A stretch of 64,000 nucleotides of DNA from Acholoe squamosa (Eukaryota; Annelida; Polychaeta; Phyllodocida; Polynoidae): NCBI GenBank assembly GCA_949317995.1, contig OX439039.1:74720002-74784001 (forward strand), given 5' to 3'. The position numbers were made by a program, and so were the translations under genes. This document shows positions 11,060-23,948 of this stretch, one piece after another; within the stretch, counting starts at the first letter, position 1, and each line of letters opens with the position of its first letter. Below the pieces are notes generated by a model. That model ran no database searches and was not told the DNA's origin. It was given only the letters and a program-made list of their open reading frames with translations.

Positions 11060-13147
11060 ATGGCGGATTGGTATCTATTAGCCACTAGCTGATAAGATGG
11101 GACCAGCATGTCCCTGTACGTGGGTGTTAACCAGGGAGGAGGTACCCATCATGGTATGTCTTATCAGTGGGTTTTAGCTCAACCAGCGAAATTCAAGATG
11201 GTGGCTCCACTAGGCCTCCATACTGAGTCCTATACATACATGTGGCAATGGCTACTGCTGTTTTGGTGGTCCCTGTCCATTTCTTTTCACCCCTACATGT
11301 ATAGACGGCGTTGGAAGAGTACATGTATGAATTAAGTCATAGAATATTTCAGTCGTATTTGAATGCACTAAATTACAATTGGGCTGGGAGGGGGATTATG
11401 TAAGCCATGTGCATGTATATCCATGGGTGGAGATTTAAAGATGATAGAGATTATTCTGAGTGATTAATATTTGTTTGAGTGTGAGGTGATGGTAAAATGT
11501 AGGCATAGGCCTAACGACAGTCTGATATATATCTAAAAAGGTAATAAATGATACTCTTTGTACCTCTTACTTCCGATTATTGCAAAAACATTTGCATCTA
11601 CAATCCTAATGATATTTGAAAGTGAATGAAGGACAAGAGACAGTTGCTTTTTGTTCTTTACACTTCAACAGTCTGGAATTATTCATAAGTTGGACATTTT
11701 TCACCTCAAGTTGGCCTGAAGGCAAACCAGAATAAACACCTCATCAGATGTCGGGGCAGGTGTGTCAAGCCTGTTGAGGTAGCTTTGGGGGTGTTAAGGG
11801 CTGGTGGGTGGTAGTCTTTGTGGGGATTGTGGTAGTCAGGTAAGTGTCACTTACCGTTAGTACTTCATTATAATCGAGGATACAAGACAATCAGAACTTC
11901 GTAAAATAGGCCTTGAATTGGGAGAGATAGAAACGATGTATCGCAATTTAGAACCATGATCCATTGCTCATCCAGTTTTTTTTTCTTTTACTGCAAAGTG
12001 TAACATAGACAACGATATATGTGCTCAGGCAAACTAGATAAGTTTCTGCATCAAACATATTGTGACATCTATAAATCGCAGTGTGTGCATGCATATTTTT
12101 CCAGCCCTAATATTTTGAATTCCAGATTAAAATGAAATGAATAAAAATTTGAATATCAATAAATATTTAAGTATCGACGAGTTATATCATAAATGAAATA
12201 GCGTACACAATCATAGACAGTATATAATACACCAAGTCAACAGCCAAAGTCAGACTTATGCTATAAACTACATTCTCTTTATTCTCTCCAAAGGTATAAT
12301 ATGCACTGTAGATATTGACAAGCAGGTGGGACTCTTCTAGGATCTCCCTTTCTGACTACCTATAGTTATATAAATTTACTTATCACATTGAATACAACCA
12401 ACAACACAGCCAGCAGTGAACAGCAGCTTCAGACCATGAGGGATGGGGGCACAAAGGGTAAAATACATAGTTACAGGTTCTAGTGACATCACCACCTCAG
12501 ATTTAAGCTTAATAATCATAAAGTTCTACATGAATCAACAGAGAGAAAATTTGTATTTTTCATAATTCTTCTTTTGATGTTGAGGGGGGGCACATAAATG
12601 TCTGATTTGGTTAGGGCTCTAGATCAGGATTTCATATACATGTATGTATTTTGTAGAAAATACTCTCATTGTTGAAGGTGGGATTGGCCAACCACCTCTC
12701 CCCCTCCTCCGCTTCATCCCTTTGTCTGACAGTGTTCCCTGGCTGATTTCATGTATATTCACACTTGGTTCTACTAACCGTTCATGCAATGTATATTCTG
12801 TTAACCATGATCTCCAGTTACTCATTCTGAATAAATGAATAAACAGAAACGAAATACACTCAACTCACAGGTCAAGACCCTTAAAAATAATAAATAGATG
12901 AAAACACTTGACCAAGGTGGGTTAGAGGACAGCTATAGTTGTTGGGGTAGACCTCTACAAATACAAGTTGTGAGTGTGACAAGTGACACTGGTGCAGTGT
13001 GCTGCTGGGGTTATTCATTGTTTATACAAACCTGTCCATCTGTTCAGCAGGGTGGATGATACGTGAGAGGAATGTGAACTGGCCGCAATAAACACACTTT
13101 GTGTGAGGTGAAACTACTACAGGTATACTGGAGAACAAAGTAGAGGA
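11060..13147. other. Unannotated stretch
   Basis: Mostly AT-rich unique-looking sequence. No exon, TIR or tandem array is supported. Confidence 0.55.
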
Positions 13148-13402
13148 AGGCATTTCTCAGACGAAGTTTAGGGCTCACCAAAATCAGACCAAGTCGGCCT
13201 AGATCAAAAAGGAATTCTTGGGTTGGCAGGGTCAATCACTACGACTGGTGAGGATATACAGGAAAAGGGCATTCCAGTATATAGGCAGTCTTAAGAAATA
13301 CAGGGTCACTGACTCCACCTCCCTACGAATGGACTGGACCATAGGGGGTGGGCAATACATATAGTGGGAGGCTCAGGTCGTAGTGTTTGAGAAATACCTA
13401 GG
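13148..13402. mobile_element. CATTTCTCA-ended MITE, isolated copy
   Basis: It starts GGCATTTCTCAGACGAAG and ends GTGTTTGAGAAATACC. The interior GGGTCAATCACTACGACTGG matches the cluster at 23333-24463. It is more diverged than the clustered copies. Confidence 0.6.
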
Positions 13403-13409
13403 TATCATA

Positions 13410-14385
13410 AAGATTGGGTACAAAGATATATGTTCTAGGGGTAATATTTGACAATATCAGATAGGCCTAGTGAATAATCTCTTTCCCCCCCGAAAATGTA
13501 TCTTTTTGTCATATATTTTATTTTCAGTCTTTAAAAGGATTACTGTAAGGTTTTTCACAAAAATATTGATAAATGTTAATGACCTTTATCCCCTTGGTTT
13601 TCCTTTTGTTTCTATTGATAACGTAAAGGTAATGTATGTTACTAAGCAAAATTTACCAAGTTAGAATCTATAATGTTAAAAGATTAAATGTGTAAATTAT
13701 GTTGAATGGATTCATATAGCAACAGAAAATGATCAGCCATCAGCCATTCCCCTAACCTCCACATGTAATAAACAGACTTCGCTACCCTAACATTTTTTTT
13801 AATCCATAATAATTTTGCTCTGATGATGAGGGCATGTGTGTCATTGGTAGTCAATTTGCTCATTTTTATTTCTTATCTCCCTGGGCAATGCTAATGGCAG
13901 ACCAACGATCTGTGATCGTGTAGCTATAATTCACCACATCAAAGGACTGGCCCCAACACCTCATCACTCATGTTTTGAAGGTGTGATTGAGTGTTTTGTG
14001 ATGAATTGTGGAGGGCATTTGCCACCCCATCTACCCTCCACACCTGCCCACCGTATCCAGTCACACCAGAATTATGCCTCGTTTTGTGGTGTTTTTTTTA
14101 GAACTTTTGCCCCCTCTTTTGCAATATTGTTTTTGAGTTGTGGACCACACCATCTGTTTGTAGATGCTTTGTACACTGATTATCAAGTAGCACTGAGAGG
14201 CTGTCTGATTATTATGAGCACTGGGAAGTGTTTATTTAAATATTCAAAATTAATAAAAGATGACTGTAGACCAAAAAGAAAAGGGGGGGGGGCGCGGGGG
14301 TGGTGGAAAATATTAGGTCGATGTAACTGTTTGGGAGAGATATCGAGGGACTGAATTAAAAAAAAAATAGACCGAAGGGGGGAGA
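13410..14385. other. Unannotated stretch
   Basis: Open frames here have no recognisable domain. A G8 tract lies at about 14284. Confidence 0.55.
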
Positions 14386-14390
14386 GAGAG

Positions 14391-14478
<88 letters not shown>
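14383..14478. repeat. (GA)n microsatellite
   Basis: A nearly pure GA tract with single A interruptions; it creates a spurious serine/leucine open frame on the minus strand. Confidence 0.99.
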
Positions 14479-14480
<2 letters not shown>

Positions 14481-14484
14481 GAGA

Positions 14485-16511
14485 AAGAGAAAGACATTGG
14501 GTGAAAATCAATGGCCGGTGAATGGTATAGGCCTGATGTGAGGCCTAAAGACGAATTAATGCTTATTGTTAACCCTGATGTACCTCAAACTAATCCCCTT
14601 TCCACAACTCATCTGTGTCTCATACAAACGTGTCCACAATAACCTAATGCTCCAAAGTATGTCCCCCTTCTGGATCAATACAGAACCTGTGACCTTCACC
14701 TCAGGGTCGTAGCAATCCATTTCCTGTTCCTCCTCCATAAATCTCCAGAGGAAGCCAACATCCTTTGTCCATTACTCTAAAACCTCTGGTACTTCCCATC
14801 ATTAGGCCTTACATCCACATCTCTCCACCAGAGGTCTCTCTGTGCCTAGGGCTGATTACCTTTAATCTTATCTTAAAATATTCCCTTGTCTTAGTAATGT
14901 TGGGAATTAAGCTGAACATAAATATAGCATTAGTTTGTATCCACTTGAGTTACATACGTTGTAACTAGGAAAAGAGGCATCATTTCAAGAATTTAAGAAT
15001 GTGGGTCTAAATTGGAATTTTTGCAGTTGTACATAAGCACTGGTTTATATTACCCTTCCCATGTTTTCTATTCGTCTGCTGATTTTTTATTAGAATTATC
15101 TAAATGTCCAAGGCCATGCTCCAGTCGATATTTTCTCTGGTCGGATTATGGAAAAGATAATATATCGATGTTAAATTCTAAAGTTTGACCATACATACCC
15201 CCATTTCCATGGCAAGAGAGTTTTGCACATGCGCAGTAGTGCACAGCTGCTTCCCACCATGCAGCAGGTGTGAGTGCTGCCCCCTTCAGGGAACCATCCA
15301 CCCCACTGATTTACAACATCATAGTGGTCCTCTATGGTATATAAACATCAAAGATTTAATTATTCCAACTAAATCATAGATAATGATAGGGGTTATGTAT
15401 CAGCCCATCGTGAAGAATAAAGTCAAAGCAATACACACAAAGGTCAAATGTGCTCAATAGTTGGTTATAATATACCAACACGCCATTAGATTTTGGAGAT
15501 TTTATCAAGTATCTCCTTTTTCTTGCTTATCACCACTTACATGATCAATGGATTATCACTGCACTTATTTCTTTTGAAAAGGTGGTTCGCATTGACAGAT
15601 ATTGCCGATTTAAACACTTACATCATATACTTATCTTCGGCCACTGGCACTAAGATAAATGTGTATCACTGGCACTAAGATATATCACGGGCATCAACTG
15701 ATTCTTTCAAATAACCTTGAATTATTTCAGAACCTGCTAATATCACAGACTTTCAACAGCAGACTTTCGACATTCCTAATGGTGCCAATGTTGCCGTGCA
15801 TTACTCATACTGAGGAGGGTGTTGCGAAAGGACAGGAATTCAATTCTGTTGGAGGTGCTATTCCCAAATGGGAACTGACTACCAGTAGGCAATGACTTCC
15901 CCCCTGTTTTACAGCAAGGTAATTGGTTATCGAAGTGGTTCTGAAGTGGTCATGAATTGTGGAATGCTTCCCAGTATGACTCAAACTAAGAGGATTGATT
16001 CTGAGTTTTAGGTGAGAAGTTGGTTCTGAGCAGCAGAACAGCCAGGAACTGGAAGGTGAGTTACGACAGTGAGAATCGGATTCAGATTCTTTTCGCAATA
16101 GCCTCCTGGTCGGCATTTCCTTCGCCGCTCTACCAAATCCTATGAAATGGATGATATAAAAGCCAAGGCAGAGTTGACAAGGGAGAGATGTGACTTAAAA
16201 GTGTCACCCACCAATCATCACATATAAATGATAGGTTTATGGCCGTGCTCTCCGTGAAATAGGCCATCGATTGAATCACACAAGAGAAGCAGCTCATCCC
16301 AGGACCTTCACATTTTTCACACCCCCCCCCCTCCTTCCATGTAGCGACCCCCTAGCCATGTCAGGTGTGTTGTCCAGGTGAGAGGTGACCGTGGAGGACT
16401 ATGTAGGTATCCCACAACACGGCCCTGGAGCATGACGTCCTTACAGAGTGGCTGACGTCAGCACAGAATCTCCTATGAGCCCTCTAAATGCTACATATTG
16501 GTTTGATATTA
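14485..16511. other. Unannotated stretch
   Basis: No supported exon or mobile element. A C9-10 tract lies at 16321. Confidence 0.5.
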
Positions 16512-16686
16512 CCTGGTATAAGTACCGGGACTTTGAATAAGGTCCGGTTCTGAATAAACATACGGTCATGGTAGCATTAAAATGTGCTCTATAAAATAAG
16601 TCTTTAATGAGCGCCGGTCTTGTACATCCTGATTAAATTCTATTTATAGTGTCCTGGCGCTTATATAATATAGGCTACTATTATGG
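16512..16686. mobile_element. TA-flanked CCATA MITE, copy 2
   Basis: Preceded by TA at 16510-16511 and followed by TA at 16687-16688. The right end GGCGCTTATATAATATAGG and subterminal TTTGAATAAGGTCCGG match copy 1. The left end is diverged (CCTGGTATAAG). Confidence 0.65.
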
Positions 16687-16704
16687 TATTAATGCACTGT
16701 TGCT

Positions 16705-16930
16705 ATTTTTCATGATTGATGCATTCTTGCAGCCCTGGCGAGTAACTCACCATGAATGTTTCCACGCATCATGTTCAACCCATGGAGGTGATAATGTCTT
16801 TGATGGCATTCTTTGCTCCATCAGTGCGGTGCTGGTTAGTATTTCTGCAAGGACTGCATATAGGCGAATCATAATGACCATGGGACATGCAGCCTGGAGG
16901 TATATCATGCAGCTCTTAGGGGGTTTACCG
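16705..16930. mobile_element. Decayed piggyBac-like MITE fragment
   Basis: Family blocks GCAGCCCTGGCGAGTAACTC and ATGCAGCCTGGAGGTA are present, but neither terminus is recognisable. The gap between blocks contains unrelated sequence. Confidence 0.35.
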
Positions 16931-17142
16931 TCAGTATTGCCAAATGTCGTCTGCCATATGTTACAGAACTGACTGTCGTCTGCTTCGACGTCATTACCAA
17001 CTGATTGATTGAGGAGTTGTCAATTTGGGACGTTTCAGGATACTGCCTGGCATTTCCAAAGGTCATGTAACAAACCGGTAGTTCAAAATTATAATTGTCT
17101 ATTTAGATGCAATATCATTGTATCTATATACCGACAGTCTTT

Positions 17143-17164
17143 TTTTTCTCTCTCTCTCTCTCTC
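17143..17164. repeat. Short (CT)n microsatellite
   Basis: About ten CT dinucleotides after a T8 run. Confidence 0.95.
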
Positions 17165-19196
17165 CCGCGTAAACAGGAATCCTTTTCAGAGACAAATTTA
17201 GTCCAAATGTTTTGATTAGAGATTTCATTGGCCATGTTGAATGAAAAGTCATCTATTTTTGCCTCTGACATTAATCCCTCCAAAGTACGGACTGTTTTTA
17301 TGGTACACGTCTCCAAAGTTATAGGCTCAAGTTAAGTCAATGGAAAGTGCAGATGAAGTAATACAATGAAGTTCCATCTTCACTTTGATTGATCGGTGCT
17401 GTGACACAGTGACAGCAGTAGCCGTTGGGGGACACAGGGTGGATGTGGGGAAGCTTCCTGGGTACTGACAATCTGACCTCTGCCACGATCTGTCCCCTTA
17501 AAACTGATAAGGTGAGCTAAACGGATATCGCATGCATATATCATATTTAGCCACGAGGCCTAAAACAATATAAAGTGGACTCACTGGAAGACGATTTTCT
17601 ATGCATGGATTGTAGTTTTAGCTGTTGGCCTAGTTTTTACTGCCATATCAGCATAATTGATTCACAGTCTGGTCATCAGTTCATCATTTTAGTAAAGTAT
17701 ATACCATAAACTTAGGTTACAACGACGAAACTGCAGTGCAGTTCTTTGTAATGGGGGAGAGGGGGGGGGACTCGCTGTAAAATTCTTGCTGTAAAATATA
17801 GTCTCAATGGCACCAATCCCTCAGAGGTGTAAGCTTCAAGGTAAATCTGAAAACTAATTTCATTTTTTTTATTTTCTCTGGAAATTTAGTTGCCATCATA
17901 ATTATGTTAGAAGCAACGTACAGAGCTATTTGTAGTCTTTATGTTGGAATCTTTAACTATGAACATTGTATAGAGAAGATCGTGGTAGTATAGTAGATCT
18001 ACTTGGTATCTTTGGCCCTTACTCACCACTTACAAGATAATGTGGTGACACAGAATAAGTCTACAAGAAGACAGTGGACCGTGCACACGGACACACACTT
18101 GGACTATCATCAAGTAAACTATAGATATTACCTACATCCCTGTAGGCTTAATTCCTCCTGTGGCTGTAGGAGAAGCATATATGCAGATGCCCTCTGTAAT
18201 AAGGTAAGTGTTTACCTACACATGCCTTCAATACCTGACTGTCCATGCTACTGAATCTTATTGTGTAAATTTGGATGTATCCTTGGTGTAATGGATGCAA
18301 ATAGGCATTGTATTAGTGCATGAGAGGTGCAAGAGTAGAGATGGTGTTTCAATATTAATCCATTAAGGGGAAGAGAGACCTGTGGTTCTGTTTAAAATTG
18401 CACTGCTAGTAGCGGTTTTTACTAGGACAATGAGTATATGTACTTATAGTACTGTTTGACAATTAAAGTACACATCTTGTACATGTACATGAAATGCGTC
18501 CCGTATTAGCCCGAGACAATACTAAAGTGGGATTGAGAAGTCTAATGATTGCAGACCCTTTAGGATAAAGCTGGCCTGCATGGATATCTAATGCTCATGG
18601 CAACTGTTCATTTATGGAGGAAGAATCGCAAGAATTGCAAGAGATACTGAAATTAAGCCAAAATAATGCTGACAATAGGAGAAATCAGGATGAGCTGTAC
18701 AGTGACACAGGCTTTATGGTTTGTAAATACAGTCGGAAAAGGGCATTTATGAAGTTAGAATTAATAAGTAGATCAAGTTCAGATCAGAATCACTCAAAAA
18801 AAAAGAACCAGCACATGCATGAACAAGTAACAAAACTCCATATACATAGCGCCCCATTATTGAAGACATGATAACAGATATCTCGCCTTAGCCTACACAG
18901 ATTTCAGACTTTTTTTCTTAATCAATTAGAAACTGTTTAAATTCTCGGGTGAGCGTCATGAGCTCGGCTAGTATATGAGAGATAAGATTCAAACACGATA
19001 AACAGGTTAAGGCCTACTTGTCAATGTCTCCTTACCTATACTTAACATAGATAACAAGGCCTCTTCAACCAGATCCTACCAACCTAAGATTAGATAAGGA
19101 ATGTCACATATCAATCTTGGCAGTGGAGCAAAAAGTCCACTTTGTTTAAACCCCCTGCAGGAGTGTGTCCTGGTATCACAATGATTACATTTGCTG
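17165..19196. other. Unannotated stretch with one weak exon-like segment
   Basis: No repeats recognised. 18146-18203 is bounded by CCCTGTAG and AAG/GTAAGT, which could be a 58-bp exon; see findings. Confidence 0.5.
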
Positions 19197-19200
19197 TTAA

Positions 19201-19375
19201 CCCTTTAAGGACAACATAATGCATAAATGCATCATGCCTGCATTTTGTCATGATGCGCCAATGTAGTCCTGGCGAGAACTGTCAAGATATGCATTCATAC
19301 AACATGCTGACTGGCGTTGATGCACGCTTATAGGATCGGCATGATGCACCAAAGAAGTGCATTGATGCATCAGGG
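19201..19375. mobile_element. piggyBac-like MITE
   Basis: TTAA (19197-19200) then CCCTTTAAGGACAACATAATG, with family blocks ATGCATCATG and CGGCATGATGCACCAA. The right end is decayed to CAGGGTTATT. Confidence 0.6.
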
Positions 19376-19379
19376 TTAT

Positions 19380-20820
19380 TAAAAAGGCAGGAAGCTTGAG
19401 GTTCATTAACTGGCATATACATGTATATGACATATATATGACATGTTGAGATAGCTCAAAAAAATGAACACAGCATTCCTTTGTCATATATAGACACAAT
19501 CATACAATATTCAGTGTATGATTACAGTACTTATATTACAACTGCCATTGTAATAAATGTAGTAAGTGGTTAGACCATAACACTACAGTCTAAAGCAGAT
19601 ACATGCACAGCTTCATCCTATCATCATATGATAGAGAGTACATTGTGTAAAATATACAGACCTGTATGATTGCACTAGTAGTACGTATATTACAGTTTTT
19701 GCTGTAACATTTGCATTGAGTAGTTTGGTATCATAACAGATACCTAATGATGATACAAATACAATTTCCCCTTGTATAACTTCAACGTGTATTTTGTATA
19801 TTCAAGTATCTTAGAGTGGTATATGAATTGATGTACCAGTATGCCAATCAGCATCAAATACAATCTCTTTTCATTTCCATAGAGCATGAGGTTATGCTAT
19901 TTCTGAGCAAGGTGACTTATATTTGGAGAACTGGACAGAATAGTCTCAAAGCTGGTATACTTGATAAAAAGCCATTTTAGTCCCAAAAATGTGCATGCCT
20001 TCACATTGCTATGAGGGTTGGGAAGCTTTGCTCTAACACTTCTAACCCTGGCCACCACACGTATAGGGCCTGTGAACTCTGTATTGTCCAGGCCGTTGTT
20101 GTGTTAGATGTTTTCCTATGAAAAGAAAATAGAGTGGGACAATATTTACCTACCACTTGCAGATGTGGCGGGTACTCGAGCAATAGCCAACTGACACTGG
20201 TATTGTTGGCATTGCAGCCGGCTGCTTTTTGCGTTGTTTTCACAAAGGCATATCCTGTTACATGCACCCAATCAAAATATAGGAGAGGAAGAAGATTCCT
20301 ATGTATGTTCCCAGTGAATATTTGAGTTAGACATGGACCTGGAGATGACATTGTGTGCAATGTATGAGTTTATTACTGCTGAAGTGATGTCTTAAACATC
20401 AAGTTGTAGAGGGCATTCACCTTTAGATCTCAGCTCAATTCGCAATAGCATCAAAGTTCATGTGGAAGAAAATAACTGGTATAAAGGGTGTGCCGATATG
20501 GCTACTTAACATTTCACATAACACATGTAAAACCGATTCCTATGCATTGCTTACAAATCATAATTCTTTCTTTTTTTGTATCATTAAATATGTCAAAGTG
20601 TCCACAAAAGCCCAGTTCTCATGAGTCCGACCAAAGTTCTGCATAACAATAATGTGGTTTCATAGCGCTATAACATCACTGTAAGGGTAAAAAAGAGTAT
20701 CAAGTGGTCAGTGTTCCAAAATCTGCCCACAGGCAGTTTACAAAGTCCACAAGAAAATGCCTGATCCAAATTTCTTTTTTCAATTCGATCTCCTCGAGAA
20801 CTGTATGACCAGACACATTC
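19380..20820. other. Unannotated stretch
   Basis: AT-rich; a 119-codon minus-strand frame at 20001-20360 has no recognisable domain or splice context and is not called. Confidence 0.5.
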
Positions 20821-20821
20821 T

Positions 20822-21043
20822 TAAGCCTTGTGTCCACAGGGCGAAAGAATTTGGTGCCAACAAAATTTCCGACGATAAAACCACTTTTGTCGTCCATTCC
20901 CAATGATAAAACCAATTTTGTCATCCATTCCCGACAACAAAAATCAAACATGTTAGATATTATCATCGGAAATGGATGACAAAAGGGTTTTTATTGTCTG
21001 CAATTTTGTCGGCACCAAATTCTATGGCCATGTGGACACACGG
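20822..21043. mobile_element. MITE of the GTGTCCACA-ended family, copy 2
   Basis: The most complete copy: left AAGCCTTGTGTCCACAGGGC, right CCATGTGGACACACGGCTT. Inside, CAAAATTTCCGACGATAAAA recurs inverted as TTGTCTGCAATTTTGTCGGC. The whole element can fold on itself. No ORF. Confidence 0.72.
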
Positions 21044-21244
21044 CTTTACTGAGACAAGGGAATATCAAGTTGATAACATTGGTAATATACACGTATTGAC
21101 AATGTAAATAGGATGCCAGACCATGATCATGAACATAAATGCTTTTTTAGACAACCCAGGGAGAAAAAAACTATCAAGACATTTCCCTTTACACATGTTG
21201 CACATAATGTGAAGTTATCCAAATATTGTGTTTGTGATTATATA

Positions 21245-21378
21245 CTGTAAAAGAGATGTCGTCAAAATAGTGACAGATCTCTGGCAACTCTGGTACATGG
21301 TTTCACTACATTACAACTGTGGTTTACTGTTCATTTTTTGAGGGTGCCTGGTAGATTCAATAGTTATTTCTTAGAGTG
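21245..21378. mobile_element. CACTGTAAAA-family MITE, diverged copy
   Basis: It starts TACTGTAAAAGAGATG and ends TTCTTAGAGTG. The interior TGGCAACTCTGG and GTGCCTGGTAGATTCAA match 47483-47657 in the same orientation. Confidence 0.55.
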
Positions 21379-21379
21379 C

Positions 21380-21970
21380 ACATCATCATAGATACATTAG
21401 CAAAGAGCTTATCGGTCATCTTCCTTATCATCCTTTGGATTGTAAGACATACTCCCTTTTTATGCTGTATCTGGCTCACTAATGTCACTATAATCCATTA
21501 CTCTATATTATTGGTGTGGTTTAAATTGTTCTCTTTTTATAGTGTGCCATAGAAAGTAACATCATGTTGCCTGTCATGTAGGCCCATGTCATGTCATGTC
21601 ATATGTTTAAACCAAAGCATGAGAAATGTGTTTCAGTTATTTATCCATACCTATAACAAAATATGGCCTACCCTAGAAATTCCTATCTATTAAATGTGAC
21701 AAAGGCCGCCGGGGACTACTTAATATTAATGTTCCAAATCATTTTAAGCGAGTCAAATTTTCGTTGCCTTATCGGGCCTTAGTGAAATCAGAAAAAAATA
21801 TACCCTTGATCCTTCAGCCTGTGGGAAATGAAACAAACATTTTCAGCCCTATACTGGGGGCGGCATATATATTGGCCCTTTCATTGGTATAGAACCTCCT
21901 TACTATGCTACACGTGTTACAAGTAAAGTAATAGCTCTATTCCCAACGCAATAACAGAAGCGAACACCCC
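21380..21970. other. Unannotated stretch
   Basis: No gene or repeat recognised. Confidence 0.55.
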
Positions 21971-21993
21971 AGGAGGAGGAGGAGGAGGAGGAG
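21971..21993. repeat. (AGG)n microsatellite
   Basis: Seven to eight AGG trinucleotides. Confidence 0.97.
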
Positions 21994-22262
21994 CGTGGGG
22001 CAGGGAGAAATATTCCCTCCCAACCCAGAAATGACAGCGCATATTATGTAGTCAGAGGCAACTAGGATAAATTATCACGTCATAAACCCAGCGTGCCCCC
22101 TACTCGTGTGTTCTCTGTGGTGGGAAGTGGAAAATGTGGAAAATCAATTGGCACCTCTGTGAGTAAGGGGTCGGCTACTGGAGCAGTGACATACCAAGAC
22201 AGGTGTTCTTCTCTCCATGTTCACTCCATGGTATGGAAGCTGGGTTAGACATAGTATTATTA

Positions 22263-22482
22263 CACTGTAAAATATACACCAATGATAGTTCAGTATCTAA
22301 GCTTCTTAACTGAACTACCATAATTGTATTGCAGCAAACCAGTGTAGTTTTCACAAGAAGCCGCAGCTGACAGTACAATTGAAAAGGGAATCTCTGTGAA
22401 AATAACGAGAGAACTTAGATTACTCTGGCAACTTTGGGACAAGGTTTCAGCCGTTATTTCATTCAATGACATTTTTACAGTG
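22263..22482. mobile_element. CACTGTAAAA-ended MITE, complete 220-bp copy
   Basis: Left CACTGTAAAATATACACC and right ATTTTTACAGTG with TA on both sides (22261-22262, 22483-22484). This is the reference copy for the family at 4629, 21245, 45185, 46965 and 47483. No ORF. TA duplication suggests Tc1/mariner-like or related integration (inference). Confidence 0.78.
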
Positions 22483-22930
22483 TATACAGAGCCACTCAGA
22501 AAATAGACCTTACACAAGTAGGAGTAGAGATTACCACTGATAACCCTGTGGATGTGCAGGTAAATAGTTATCGCATACAAGGTTAGATGTAGTGGAGGAT
22601 AATTATTATTAACTATCCTCCACCACCATTCAAGATGGTGCATTATCTGGAACAAAATGTGTTTAATGAATGATGTTGGGAGTGAGAACATTTTAGTTTT
22701 GCAGACGTTCCCAATATGTGCAATTCCTACTGTACACCAATTGGTAACTGACCCTTCTCCCAAAGTCAGCATTGACTTGCACATTCTATTGACACAATTT
22801 AAACAGAAGAATGGAATAATAGTGTCCATTCTGTTTATTCCTCCTCTGATCTTGTTTCTCTGTCTTTGTCTCTGTGTTTCTCTCTCGAATGCCATCTTGG
22901 GGCCCATGATGGGAGGTCCCCATGTCCCAT

Positions 22931-23098
22931 GTCGATTTTAGAAAATGGTCATGTCATCATGTCGATTTTAAGAAATTGTCATGTCCCCTTGTCGGTTTTA
23001 AGGAATGGTCATGTCCCTGTGTCGATTTTAAGAAATTGGCGATGTCTCATGTCACTAAGCAAAAAAAAGCTCATGTCACCATGTCGATTTTAGGGGTC
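22931..23098. repeat. 30-bp tandem repeat, about five units
   Basis: GTCGATTTTA recurs at 22931, 22961, 22991 (variant) and 23021, exactly 30 bp apart. Degenerate units follow, the last at 23082. The period keeps a plus-strand frame open as a decapeptide repeat (VDFKKLSC type), but no gene context supports translation. Confidence 0.92.
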
Positions 23099-23332
23099 TT
23101 GGGCCATCATCTTCTGCATGTAGAAATTTTCCATAAACATGTTAAGTCACGTAAATAATGTTGATACACTTAAAGTAAGGGGGAATCTAATGTGTCTTTG
23201 ATATTGATATCATTTGTCTGACACTATGAATTTGATACAGATAGCGTTATTTTTACACAGATAGCGGTTGGATGGTCAGCCACTGCTGTAGTACTGCATA
23301 TAGTGGCTCTTTACACAGATAGTGTTTGTACT

Positions 23333-23587
23333 GCTAGCCATTTCTCAAACACTACGATCCTACCCCTCTCCCTCCGATTCCAACCACCCCTATGATCCAG
23401 TTCAATCGTAGTGATTGACCCTTGGTGATCATGTATTACCTATGATTGCCTATACAGGTGCATGCATTTTCCCTCTGTATCTACTGTAATCGTAGTGATT
23501 GACCCTGTACAATGAAGAATTCCCTTCCGATCCTGGCCAGGTCAGTACAATTTCAGGGTGCCCAAAACATCTGAGAAATGACTTCCT
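23333..23587 (-). mobile_element. CATTTCTCA-ended MITE, cluster copy A
   Basis: Reverse-oriented copy, from GCTAGCCATTTCTCAAACAC to CATCTGAGAAATGACTT. It is joined head-to-head to copy B by a palindromic junction at about 23572-23602. Confidence 0.8.
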
Positions 23588-23589
23588 TG

Positions 23590-23834
23590 AAGTCATTTCT
23601 CAGACGCTAAGTTTTGGGCACTCTCAAATCGTACCAAGCTGACCTGGATCGGAAGGGTATTCTTGGGCACACAGGGTCAATCACTAAGAGTGGGGCAGAT
23701 ATAGAGGGGAAAGCAATGCACCTGAATAGGCAATACATGATCACCAAGGGTCAATCACTACGATTGCACTGGATCGTAGGTGTGGTTGAAATTGGAGGGA
23801 GAGGGGTAGGATCGTAGCGTTTGAGAAATGGCTA
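23590..23834 (+). mobile_element. CATTTCTCA-ended MITE, cluster copy B
   Basis: Runs from AAGTCATTTCTCAGACGC to GAGAAATGGCTAGCAG. Interior GGGTCAATCACTA occurs twice. The terminal repeats are CATTTCTCA(G/A)ACGCTA inverted. No ORF. Confidence 0.8.
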
Positions 23835-23948
23835 GCAGGTGTGGTAGGGTGGGGAGATGCGCCCTTCTCTTAGTTTCTACCCTTTATAGATAATATCTCT
23901 ATCTTCCCTACATAGATGCCTTGTCTTCCAGGTATTACCTTTGCACTG

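Noticed and set aside
14183..14497. Ser/Leu-rich minus-strand frame
   Set aside because: It is a translation of a GA/CT microsatellite.
22290..22907. 205-codon minus-strand open frame
   Set aside because: It runs through the CACTGTAAAA MITE and unrelated flanking sequence; no domain or coding bias.
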